Origin: Mediterraneibacter agrestimuris
Lineage (GTDB): Bacteria; Bacillota; Clostridia; Lachnospirales; Lachnospiraceae
Assembly: GCF_943193195.1 (NCBI RefSeq)
Contig: NZ_CALPDG010000018.1
Coordinates: forward strand, 1-64,000
Length of the DNA stretch: 64,000 nucleotides
Direction of reading: 5' to 3'
The notes below the pieces were generated by a model. The model was not told the DNA's origin and ran no database searches. It was given only the letters and a program-made list of their open reading frames with translations. Both the position numbers and the translations under genes were made by a program. This document shows, piece by piece, positions 1 to 6,588 of the stretch (positions are counted from its first letter, which is position 1; every line of letters begins with the position of its first letter).

Positions 1-26
1 ATCATCCTTCTGTCTAATCAAAAAAG

Positions 27-66
27 AATAAGTCTGTAAGCTGTTTTTCTTGCTTACAAACTTATT
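27..66. repeat. Inverted repeat upstream of small ORF
   Basis: AATAAGT-C-TGTAAGC is followed by a T-rich loop and then GCTTACA-A-ACTTATT, giving a 15-bp arm with one mismatch. It ends just before a GAGGAG ribosome-binding site at about 71-76 that serves the ORF starting at 85. It could be a terminator of a gene left of the window, an operator or an attenuator; the sequence does not decide between these. Confidence 0.5.
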
Positions 67-84
67 ATACGAGGAGTATCTATT

Positions 85-300
85 ATGGAGAATAGAGATG
101 ATTGGTCTTCCCAATTAAAAACAATCGGTCTATCCACATTCTCGGAAGCTCATCGGCGGATTCTTGCGGAAATGTCATCCGATGGACTTCCTGTAAACTA
201 CTCTGTTATTACGCAGGCTTCTGCTGAAGCGGTAATACAGGCGGTTGCTGTTATGATAGAGGAAAATAACAATGCTCTCTTGACTGAGATGGCTCAATGA
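85..300 (+). CDS. Small hypothetical protein of the integrated element
   Basis: A 71-residue ORF with a good GAGGAG Shine-Dalgarno site 8 bases before its ATG and a terminator-like hairpin just after its stop, so it is probably a real single-gene unit. The protein is mostly helical in character, with no transmembrane segment, no cysteine and no motif that I recognise. It is encoded on the same strand as the XRE regulator, the nuclease-like protein and the serine recombinase that follow, so it is most likely cargo of the same mobile element. No function is proposed. Confidence 0.55.
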   Translation: MENRDDWSSQLKTIGLSTFSEAHRRILAEMSSDGLPVNYSVITQASAEAVIQAVAVMIEENNNALLTEMAQ

Positions 301-317
301 TTTTCCTTTCTTTTTAT

Positions 318-341
318 AAGGTGTATAAACGCCTATTTTTT
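318..341 (+). terminator. Rho-independent terminator after small ORF
   Basis: AGGTGT-ATAA-ACGCCT forms a short hairpin directly followed by a run of T residues. It lies about 20 bases after the stop of the 71-residue ORF and before the promoter of the XRE regulator gene, separating the two transcription units. Confidence 0.55.
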
Positions 342-374
342 GTAACTGTGCATCACATTTGTGTTCTACATGTT

Positions 375-417
375 TATAATAATAGCGTTTTCGCTAAATG
401 TCAATACTTTTTTAGCG
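375..417 (+). promoter_or_regulatory. Probable promoter and self-operator of the XRE gene
   Basis: A perfect TATAAT (375-380) is followed two bases later by the palindrome TAGCG-TTTT-CGCTA (383-396), which would cover the transcription start. A further half-site TTAGCG lies at 412-417, just before the AAGGAG ribosome-binding site. No convincing -35 box was found at the expected distance. The arrangement suggests repression by the XRE protein encoded at 437, which is inferred and not shown. Confidence 0.5.
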
Positions 418-436
418 AATTATCTAAGGAGTTTTT

Positions 437-790
437 ATGATAACTAGAATTTTAGACCTAATTGATGCTTCTGGTCTTAGCGATTCCGCTATGTGTAAGG
501 AGTTAGAATTAGGAAATGGGATTATAGGTAAGTGGAGAAAAGGAATACAAAAGCCATCCACAGACGCAATAATCAAGGTTGCTTCATATTTCAATGTAAG
601 CACAGATTATTTACTATTAGGGACAAACAGAGTTTCCACATCATTCTCTGTTGAAGATGCCGAATGGTTATCTTTAATACATCAACTTCCAAAAAATGCA
701 AAATTAGAGTTCAAAGGAGAACTTAAAGGTTACATTAAAGCTCTGAATCATTCATGTAATGATTTAGAGGGGTTGAAAGAAGCAAAATAA
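437..790 (+). CDS. XRE-family (Cro/CI-like) transcriptional regulator
   Basis: This 117-residue protein begins with a helix-turn-helix domain of the Cro/CI type (residues about 1-62). The end of the domain has the typical pattern NVSTDYLL, seen where the last helix of such domains begins. The remaining 50 residues have no recognised fold and may mediate dimerisation. The start is set by AAGGAG 7 bases upstream. The gene sits downstream of a palindromic TAGCG/CGCTA site that could be its own operator. It is followed after 39 bases by the membrane nuclease-like gene, with only a small hairpin between them, so the two are probably co-transcribed. It probably controls the element's cargo or maintenance genes. 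Confidence 0.85.
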   Translation: MITRILDLIDASGLSDSAMCKELELGNGIIGKWRKGIQKPSTDAIIKVASYFNVSTDYLLLGTNRVSTSFSVEDAEWLSLIHQLPKNAKLEFKGELKGYIKALNHSCNDLEGLKEAK

Positions 791-792
791 TA

Positions 793-814
793 CCCTTCGA
801 GTGGTACCGAAGGG
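793..814 (+). other. Short intercistronic hairpin
   Basis: CCCTTCG-agtggtac-CGAAGGG forms a stable 7-bp hairpin between the XRE gene and the nuclease-like gene. It is not followed by a T-run but by an A/G-rich stretch containing the ribosome-binding site of the next gene. It is more likely an RNA-processing, translation-tuning or operator element than a strong terminator. Confidence 0.4.
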
Positions 815-829
815 AAAAAGGGAAATAAA

Positions 830-2689
830 ATGAAAAAACAGAAAAAAACATCTTCTTTTGTAACCATAATAGCACTTGGGGTTTTCATTACTATATTAGG
901 ACCTCTTTTTGAAGTTTTGACAGGCATTATTATCATCTTTATCATTGGTGCATTAATATATTTTATTTACAAATTCTTAAAACAACAACAGCAAAAAAAC
1001 ACAAACACTACCACTACTGTCATAGATGAGACAGAAAGACAACGTCAAGATTACTTATTTTACGGCAATTTTATTAAAAATAATACGCTTCCAGAACCGA
1101 CTTCGAAACATGTTCCGGAAGTCTCTTCCGTAGTATCTTTTGAATTTGAGAATACTGTAGATTCTTTTGACCAAAATTTTCTCAAAGTTTTTGCATATGC
1201 CGAAACTTATAACACTATACAATCACAAAACAAGTTTCTTGATTCATATTTTAATAAAGTGCTTGCTGCGGAAGACTTGGATACAGATGTTAAAACTAGA
1301 GCAAATCATGCCAAAGAATATGTTGCACTTGTACAGGAAATTAAGGAAACACTACATTTTATAAAAGCAAGTCAGACCGGATATACCGATGATTCTTATT
1401 ACTTTTTTATAAATTCAAAGGAACCCTCTGGTTTTGTAGATTCTATAAACGAGCATGAATGGACGGAAAATACACCAATCCGATATAGTTTGAATGTGGA
1501 AAGAAAAAAAAGAGAAAATGATATGGTATGGGTTGCTAGATTTGAATTCGAACAAACTCATTCAAAACGGTTCAATAAAGCCCTTGCTCTTGCGAAAAGT
1601 TTGCCAAATTATTCATCTAAATCTACGATATTTTGTGGTGCTCAGAATGTTTTAGAATACCTTTCTTTTTATTATAAATTTGAAGAACTTTTCGAAATAA
1701 TTAAAAATTGGAAAAATACTCATGTATATTTTTATGAAAAACCATATACACATACAATGGCAGATTATTGGAAATTTCGTGAACGTCTCTCTCTCGAAGC
1801 AGGAAAAAAAAAGGTGATTCTTGAAAATAAAGGTATATCTATCGAACGTTTACCATTACCTATTGTTTACTATCCATATAGTCGCGGTGCTTTTTTTTGT
1901 TTCTCGGAAGACATTGGAGAAAAGTTGTTTTTTTGTGAATGTGAAAGAAATGCTATAGAAAATTATTTAAGACTACGGAAGAAATACTTCGAAGAACGAA
2001 GTGGGTTAACTAACGCACCTCTTTCGTCATTATACTTTCCCGAAATAGTTGCGTCTATCTCAATGCAAAATCCAGAGAACCCTCTTTCTTTATTTGATTT
2101 CCGTCCAAATATATGCCACAAATGCAATGGAATTATTCCTGTATTGAATTATTGCCATCCTATGTATGGTTCAAAATTCTATTTACACTACGGATGGTAC
2201 ATAACCCAAAAATATTTTGAACTTGGTATTGATCCACTGAATGAAGCAAATACACTAGGTTTATCTAACCCTCCACCCAATATTAAAACATATGATTATG
2301 TTATTAATCTGTGTAAACAGGAACTGTTATATCCTACAGCAAAGTGGAAAGGTGAAAATCAACTTTTTAACATAATCAAAAATATTTATCCGGACGAATT
2401 TATTATGCGTAACTATCGACCTGATTGGCTCAACGGTCTTGAACTTGACATTTTTTTACCAAACAGAAACCTATCATTCGAATTTCAAGGTATACAACAT
2501 TTTAAACCTATAAAGTTTTGGGGTGGGCAAGAGCAACTACTTCATCAACAAGAAAACGACAAAAGAAAGAGAGACATTTGCCAGTCTCAAGGTATCGTTT
2601 TGATTACTATAAACTACAATGATACATTATCTACCAGTTACATTAAAGAAACGATAAACCATACACTACAATCTGTGAAGATACTTTAA
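830..2689 (+). CDS. Membrane-anchored protein with predicted PD-(D/E)XK nuclease domain
   Basis: A 619-residue protein. Residues about 8-50 form two closely spaced hydrophobic helices, followed by a Q/N/T-rich linker and a large soluble region with no recognised domain. A possible zinc site follows at Cys429-x2-Cys432 with Cys442-His443. The C-terminal 85 residues fit a Vsr/DUF559-like PD-(D/E)XK core: Glu538-Leu-Asp540 at a strand end, then a strand with Glu551-Phe-Gln553-Gly, QHF, a basic KRKRD helix and a final LITINY strand. Such cores cut DNA or RNA in restriction and defence proteins. The gene lies between two HTH regulator genes on an element with a serine recombinase. Codon use is clearly AT-rich. 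The nuclease call rests on motif pattern alone; an anti-phage or element-maintenance role is inferred. Confidence 0.6.
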   Translation: MKKQKKTSSFVTIIALGVFITILGPLFEVLTGIIIIFIIGALIYFIYKFLKQQQQKNTNTTTTVIDETERQRQDYLFYGNFIKNNTLPEPTSKHVPEVSSVVSFEFENTVDSFDQNFLKVFAYAETYNTIQSQNKFLDSYFNKVLAAEDLDTDVKTRANHAKEYVALVQEIKETLHFIKASQTGYTDDSYYFFINSKEPSGFVDSINEHEWTENTPIRYSLNVERKKRENDMVWVARFEFEQTHSKRFNKALALAKSLPNYSSKSTIFCGAQNVLEYLSFYYKFEELFEIIKNWKNTHVYFYEKPYTHTMADYWKFRERLSLEAGKKKVILENKGISIERLPLPIVYYPYSRGAFFCFSEDIGEKLFFCECERNAIENYLRLRKKYFEERSGLTNAPLSSLYFPEIVASISMQNPENPLSLFDFRPNICHKCNGIIPVLNYCHPMYGSKFYLHYGWYITQKYFELGIDPLNEANTLGLSNPPPNIKTYDYVINLCKQELLYPTAKWKGENQLFNIIKNIYPDEFIMRNYRPDWLNGLELDIFLPNRNLSFEFQGIQHFKPIKFWGGQEQLLHQQENDKRKRDICQSQGIVLITINYNDTLSTSYIKETINHTLQSVKIL

Positions 2690-2706
2690 CAATTAAAAGA
2701 AAACAA

Positions 2707-3258
2707 ATGAATAATTTAGGAATCAAAATCAAACAGTTAAGAAAAGAATCCGGCATCCTTCAATCCGAACTCGGAGAATTTACCTGTTGCTCTGGACAAG
2801 TGATATCAAATATAGAAAGAGGATACACTAAGCCTGCTCCGGAACAAATTGCGAAAATTGCAGAATACTTCAATGTTCCGACAGATTACCTACTGGGTAA
2901 AGACGATTGTCGTTGGATTGCCGACTCTCCATATTCAAGATCAGATGCTCTTTCAAAAAGAATCACAGAGAGGATGCGCTATTTGCAGATAGATGTATCC
3001 TCTCTTGCCAAAGCCGCAGAATTGGATGAAGCAATCTGCAGCAGTATTATATCCGGAAATACAAAACCGAATATCGATACGCTTTTAAAAATAGCTCGAT
3101 CATTACAGACAACGACGGATTTTCTTTCCGGAACAACAAATTACGCCATTGCTGTTTCTTCAGAAGACGAACAAGATATCATCTTATACTTTCGTGGAAT
3201 GGATAAATCTCATAGAAGACGTTTCATGGGATTATTAGAAGATTTGAAAAACGAATAA
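2707..3258 (+). CDS. Double helix-turn-helix XRE regulator
   Basis: A 183-residue protein that carries two Cro/CI-type HTH domains in tandem. The first spans about residues 4-63 and ends in NVPTDYLLG; the second spans about residues 78-138 and ends in TTTDFLSG. A short acidic/basic tail follows. The gene starts 17 bases after the nuclease-like gene and on the same strand, so it probably shares its transcript; the ribosome-binding site is weak (AAAAGAAAAC). Two DNA-binding domains in one chain suggest binding to paired operator sites, or dimer-like binding by one monomer. Together with the XRE gene at 437 it brackets the nuclease-like gene, as regulators often do with toxic cargo. Confidence 0.8.
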   Translation: MNNLGIKIKQLRKESGILQSELGEFTCCSGQVISNIERGYTKPAPEQIAKIAEYFNVPTDYLLGKDDCRWIADSPYSRSDALSKRITERMRYLQIDVSSLAKAAELDEAICSSIISGNTKPNIDTLLKIARSLQTTTDFLSGTTNYAIAVSSEDEQDIILYFRGMDKSHRRRFMGLLEDLKNE

Positions 3259-3269
3259 AGAGAAGAAAC

Positions 3270-3275
3270 TATAAT
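3270..3275 (+). promoter_or_regulatory. -10 box of toxin mRNA
   Basis: A perfect TATAAT lies immediately after the stop of the double-HTH gene. A TTGAAA sequence upstream is 20 bases away, which is too far for a good -35 box, so this promoter should be weaker than the opposing antisense promoter at 3534-3562. Transcription would begin near 3282, in the GC-rich leader of the small toxin ORF. Confidence 0.45.
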
Positions 3276-3342
3276 ATGCCTACCCGGGCAGCCGGTGGGG
3301 CGTGCTTTCATCCGTACCGAGCCTGTCGGAAGGATGATGCTT

Positions 3343-3426
3343 ATGAATACATATGAAGAAATGCAGATTTTACTCACATTTGCTTTACTTGTAGTTGCAA
3401 TTCTGAATTTGAAAAATAAGAAATAG
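3343..3426 (+). CDS. Putative holin-like type I toxin (27 residues)
   Basis: A 27-residue peptide beginning MNTYEEMQ, followed by one hydrophobic membrane-spanning stretch (ILLTFALLVVAIL) and a basic tail NLKNKK. This is the layout of the small 'putative holin-like toxin' family of Firmicutes (TxpA/BsrG-like), whose products insert into the membrane. The start with GGAAGG at 3328-3333 was chosen; in-frame ATGs at 3334 and 3337 are alternatives. A GC-rich leader (about 3281-3330) and a 3' segment (about 3484-3523) are similar as inverted repeats, so the mRNA ends can pair, as in other type I toxin messages. An antisense RNA with a consensus promoter runs in from the right. Confidence 0.7.
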   Translation: MNTYEEMQILLTFALLVVAILNLKNKK

Positions 3427-3527
3427 CCGCCCTGTGCTCTGGTAAAGTTTAGGTCGGCTATTTTATAATAGTTTACTTTTATTTCGCCGGTACGGGTGAT
3501 CCGCACTCACCTTCCGGCTGTCCTGTT
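3415..3527 (-). ncRNA. Antisense RNA antitoxin of the holin-like toxin
   Basis: Transcription from the consensus promoter at 3534-3562 should start near 3527 and read leftwards into the 3' end of the toxin ORF. It would end at the hairpin AATAGCCG/CGGCTATT (3422-3462), which is followed on this strand by TTCTTATTTTT. The product of about 110 nt is complementary to the toxin message 3' part, the classical TxpA/RatA type arrangement. The exact ends are inferred. Confidence 0.6.
3421..3464. terminator. Bidirectional terminator shared by toxin mRNA and antisense RNA
   Basis: AATAGCCG (3422-3429) pairs with CGGCTATT (3455-3462). T-rich stretches occur on both sides (TTTTATAATAG on +, TTCTTATTTTT on -). 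The hairpin overlaps the toxin stop codon, so both converging RNAs contain it. The toxin message may also read through it to include the 3' segment that pairs with its leader. Confidence 0.6.
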
Positions 3528-3533
3528 AAGTAT

Positions 3534-3562
3534 ATTATAGATGCTTTTGAAACATTTGTCAA
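3534..3562 (-). promoter_or_regulatory. Consensus sigma-A promoter for the antisense RNA
   Basis: On the minus strand TTGACA (complement of 3557-3562) and TATAAT (complement of 3534-3539) are both perfect and are separated by exactly 17 bases. It points towards the toxin gene and away from the serine recombinase gene. A promoter this strong fits an antitoxin RNA that must outnumber its target. Confidence 0.8.
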
Positions 3563-3604
3563 ACATTTGATAAGTATTGTTTATAAAGAAAAAGGAGTTC
3601 TGCT

Positions 3605-5347
3605 ATGGCGTTAAAAAAGATAACTAACAGAGGCAGTGCTGTTTCTGTACGCAAGACAAAAGTTGCAATCTACATAAGGGTATCTACAATTCATCAGGTA
3701 GATAAAGACTCTCTCCCTATGCAACGACAGGATCTTGTTGCTTATTGCTCTCTGATTTTAGGAACTGATGATTACGAAATATTTGAGGACGCTGGATATT
3801 CGGGAAAAAATACTAACCGGCCAGCATTCCAAGATATGATGAAACGTATACGAAACGATGAATTTACGCACGTACTTGTATGGAAAATCGACAGAGTTTC
3901 CAGAAACCTTCTCGACTTTGCAGAAATGTATGAGGAGCTGCAACATCTTCGCGTTACATTTGTGAGCAAGAACGAACAATTCGATACCTCTACTGCAATT
4001 GGTGAAGCTATGCTGAAGATTATTCTTGTTTTCGCAGAGTTAGAAAGAAATATGACTTCTGAACGTGTTACAGATGCCATGATATCGAGGGCTTCAAACG
4101 GACAATGGAATGGAGGAAGAATCCCTTATGGGTATGATTATGACACTGAATCCTGCGAATTCTCCATTTGTAACAACGAAAAGAATGTATGCATTATCAT
4201 CAAAAATGATTATATAAAAAACAAATCTCTTACAAGGACGGCGAAATTATTAAATTCTAAAGGATTTAGAACTCGTTCCGGCGCAGAGTGGAGTCCGACT
4301 TCCGTTTGGATAATAGTATCAAGCCCGTTCTACGCTGGAATTTACAGGTATAACAGGTACAAGGGTACAGAAAACAGAACCATTAACCCGGAAGAAGAAT
4401 GGATAATGATTCACGATCACCACCCAGCAATCTTCACCATCGAAGAACACGAAAAAATGCTTTCCATTCTCGAGACAAATTCTCGTCAAAGAAATTCTAT
4501 CGGGAAACAGTGCACAAGAGATAACATCCACATATTTTCTGGGATTGTATATTGCGGGAAATGTGGCTGCCGTTTAACTTCCACCCCTGGAAGAAAACAT
4601 ACGGACGGATACAGGACTTCTATTTATTCCTGCCCAAAGAAAAGAAAAAGCGATACGTGTGGAAACCCATCCGTTAATGATCTGATTGTTGGAGAGTTTG
4701 TCATAAACTATATTTTGAACATGCTCCACGCAAAGAAGATATTTTCTTCCATTATCGCTCCGGAAGAATTAGAAAAGGTATTACTTCGTGGCAGTACCTT
4801 TTCAGATGTTGTCCGCATTGAAGAAAATGGTCTTCACGACTTCTTTAATCTTCTTTCAAGATACGGATCGGACAACTTTTATGTCTTTGCCATAAAGAAA
4901 CCTCGGAAGAAAAAAGCTACAGTAAATCCAGAGTTAGATTCGTTGAGAAAAGAAAAAGAAAAACAGGAGCGCGCTCTCCAAAGACTTCAGGACCTTTATT
5001 TGTATTCTGACAGCGCAATTTCCGAAAAGGATTTTATCCTAAGAAAATTGGAAATTACGAACAGGCTTGACGAAATCACTTCGCAGCTTGGCATGATTAC
5101 AAAAAGTTCCGAATCTTTTTTATCTGACGAAGATTTTATAAAGCAGGCAAGCCATCTTCTCATACAGAAAGAATTGAAAGAACGCAATTATATATATTTC
5201 AAGAATCTTGCCCAAAGTGTAGCGCCTGAGATTCTCAGAATGTATATGGCAACACTACTTGATTCTGTTTACGTTGTAGATGGTAGGGTTTCTTCTATTA
5301 TTTTCAAAAATGGTTTATCGCACAAATTCATTTATACGGATTCTTGA
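3605..5347 (+). CDS. Large serine recombinase (site-specific integrase)
   Basis: A 580-residue member of the large serine recombinase family, which inserts and excises phages and integrative elements without a tRNA-type att site. The resolvase catalytic domain occupies about residues 18-160, with the nucleophile Ser27 in YIRVST and the conserved WKIDRVSR and ELERN stretches. It is followed by the recombinase domain (about 175-280) and a zinc-ribbon with CGKCG and two further cysteines (about 315-355). A charged coiled coil lies at about 440-500, as in phiC31/TP901-1 relatives. AAAGGAG stands before the ATG. It is the last gene before chromosomal queA, as expected for an integrase beside its attachment site. 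Confidence 0.92.
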   Translation: MALKKITNRGSAVSVRKTKVAIYIRVSTIHQVDKDSLPMQRQDLVAYCSLILGTDDYEIFEDAGYSGKNTNRPAFQDMMKRIRNDEFTHVLVWKIDRVSRNLLDFAEMYEELQHLRVTFVSKNEQFDTSTAIGEAMLKIILVFAELERNMTSERVTDAMISRASNGQWNGGRIPYGYDYDTESCEFSICNNEKNVCIIIKNDYIKNKSLTRTAKLLNSKGFRTRSGAEWSPTSVWIIVSSPFYAGIYRYNRYKGTENRTINPEEEWIMIHDHHPAIFTIEEHEKMLSILETNSRQRNSIGKQCTRDNIHIFSGIVYCGKCGCRLTSTPGRKHTDGYRTSIYSCPKKRKSDTCGNPSVNDLIVGEFVINYILNMLHAKKIFSSIIAPEELEKVLLRGSTFSDVVRIEENGLHDFFNLLSRYGSDNFYVFAIKKPRKKKATVNPELDSLRKEKEKQERALQRLQDLYLYSDSAISEKDFILRKLEITNRLDEITSQLGMITKSSESFLSDEDFIKQASHLLIQKELKERNYIYFKNLAQSVAPEILRMYMATLLDSVYVVDGRVSSIIFKNGLSHKFIYTDS

Positions 5348-5352
5348 AGCGC

Positions 5353-5395
5353 AAAAGAGCCAGGATGTCGATTGAAGACACTCCATGGCTCTTTT
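5353..5395 (+). terminator. Terminator of the recombinase gene
   Basis: AAAAGAGCCA pairs with TGGCTCTTTT, and smaller GTC/GAC pairs extend the stem; the right arm ends in a T-run. It starts 6 bases after the recombinase stop codon. The reverse strand also carries a T-run, so it may terminate queA transcription as well. Confidence 0.75.
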
Positions 5396-5437
5396 ATTAT
5401 GTTCTTATTATCACTCAACAAATGTTAAGAAACGGTG

Positions 5438-6463
5438 TTAAACGATGAACATGGCATCCCCAAAGGAAAAGAACCTGTATCTTTCTTTCACCGCCTCCTC
5501 ATATGCTTCCAGTACATGCTCACGTCCCGCGATCGCAGAAACCAGCATGATCAGCGTAGATTCTGGTAAATGAAAATTGGTGATCAGACAATCCAGCACC
5601 TTGAACTGATATCCCGGATAAATAAATATCTCCGTCCAACCGCTGCAAGGTTCAAGATGTCCGTCCTCTGCAGCCGCAGATTCAATGGTCCGACAGCTTG
5701 TCGTACCAACGCAGATTACTCTTCCGCCGCCGTTTTTTGCCCGGTTAATCTTCTCTGCTGCTTCCTCATCTATCTGGTAGAATTCAGAATGCATATGGTG
5801 ATCAGTCACATCTTCCACCTTCACCGGACGGAAGGTCCCAAGTCCAACGTGAAGCGTCACACGCGCAATATCTACACCTTTCTTCTGAATTTGCTCCAGA
5901 AGCTCCGGTGTGAAATGCAGTCCTGCCGTCGGCGCCGCCGCAGAACCTTCATGGGCTGCATATACTGTATTATAACGGTCACGGTCTTTCAATTGATGAG
6001 TAATGTAAGGCGGTAACGGCATCTGCCCCAACTGATCCAATACTTCCTCAAAAATACCTTCATAACGGAACTGAATCAAACGATTGCCTTCTTCTACCAC
6101 ATCAATAACTTTTCCTGTCAGCAGTCCGTTTCCGAAGCTCACCTGTGCGCCCACTTTCATTTTCTTTCCCGGACGCACCAATGTTTCCCATATGTCGTTC
6201 TCTTTTCGTTTCAAAAGCAGAACTTCAATCTTAGCTCCAGTTCCCACACGCTCTCCGATCAACCGTGCGGGAATCACCTTCGTATCATTGATAACCAGAC
6301 AGTCGCCCGGCTTCAAATATTCTATAATATCTTTAAACACACGGTGTTCCCGCTCCCCTGTCTCCTTGTTCAACACAAGCAAACGAGAGGATGAACGGTC
6401 TTCTAACGGATCCTGTGCGATCAGTTCTTCCGGCAAAGCATAATAAAAATCACTCGTTTTCAC
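5438..6463 (-). CDS. queA: S-adenosylmethionine:tRNA ribosyltransferase-isomerase
   Basis: QueA transfers and isomerises the ribosyl part of SAM onto 7-deazaguanine-modified tRNA to give epoxyqueuosine at the wobble position of GUN tRNAs. The 341-residue protein has the full family length and its hallmark stretches: the N-terminal [51 protein letters not shown] and the C-terminal FFSFGDAM. The start is a GTG preceded by GGAGAGG. It lies downstream of pheS-pheT on the same strand, separated by a palindromic repeat. Its 3' end faces the serine recombinase gene, so the element junction lies within or just beyond the last codons. Confidence 0.96.
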   Translation of the reverse strand: MKTSDFYYALPEELIAQDPLEDRSSSRLLVLNKETGEREHRVFKDIIEYLKPGDCLVINDTKVIPARLIGERVGTGAKIEVLLLKRKENDIWETLVRPGKKMKVGAQVSFGNGLLTGKVIDVVEEGNRLIQFRYEGIFEEVLDQLGQMPLPPYITHQLKDRDRYNTVYAAHEGSAAAPTAGLHFTPELLEQIQKKGVDIARVTLHVGLGTFRPVKVEDVTDHHMHSEFYQIDEEAAEKINRAKNGGGRVICVGTTSCRTIESAAAEDGHLEPCSGWTEIFIYPGYQFKVLDCLITNFHLPESTLIMLVSAIAGREHVLEAYEEAVKERYRFFSFGDAMFIV

Positions 6464-6512
6464 TATATTTTCCTCTCCAATTCATGACAACATCAAGAAG
6501 ACTCCGCCTTTT

Positions 6513-6572
6513 TCCCACAACACTTTTTTACGGACTTTGCAGCAAGTGCAAAGTCCTGCGCTGAACTGTTGC
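6513..6572. repeat. Dispersed palindromic repeat, copy 1
   Basis: The core is GGACTTTGCA-GCAAG-TGCAAAGTCC (about 6532-6556), a perfect 10-bp stem with a 5-base loop, followed by CTGAACTGTT. It is preceded by CCCACAACACTTTTTTAC, which resembles the CCCATCACACATTTTTAC seen in other copies. It lies between the pheT stop and the queA start and may act as a 3' hairpin for pheT. Confidence 0.75.
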
Positions 6573-6588
6573 GCGCCTTCACATATAT

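Noticed and set aside
3210-3506. 98-codon minus-strand open frame across the toxin locus
   Set aside because: It is antisense to the toxin gene and the end of the double-HTH gene. The region is better explained by the antisense RNA and structured leader.
1-5400. Phage structural genes or conjugation genes in the element
   Set aside because: None of the visible genes resembles capsid, portal, relaxase or type IV secretion proteins. The element type cannot be told from its right end alone.
5348-5440. tRNA gene as integration target of the element
   Set aside because: No cloverleaf or CCA-type sequence is present, and the integrase is a serine recombinase, which does not usually use tRNA genes.
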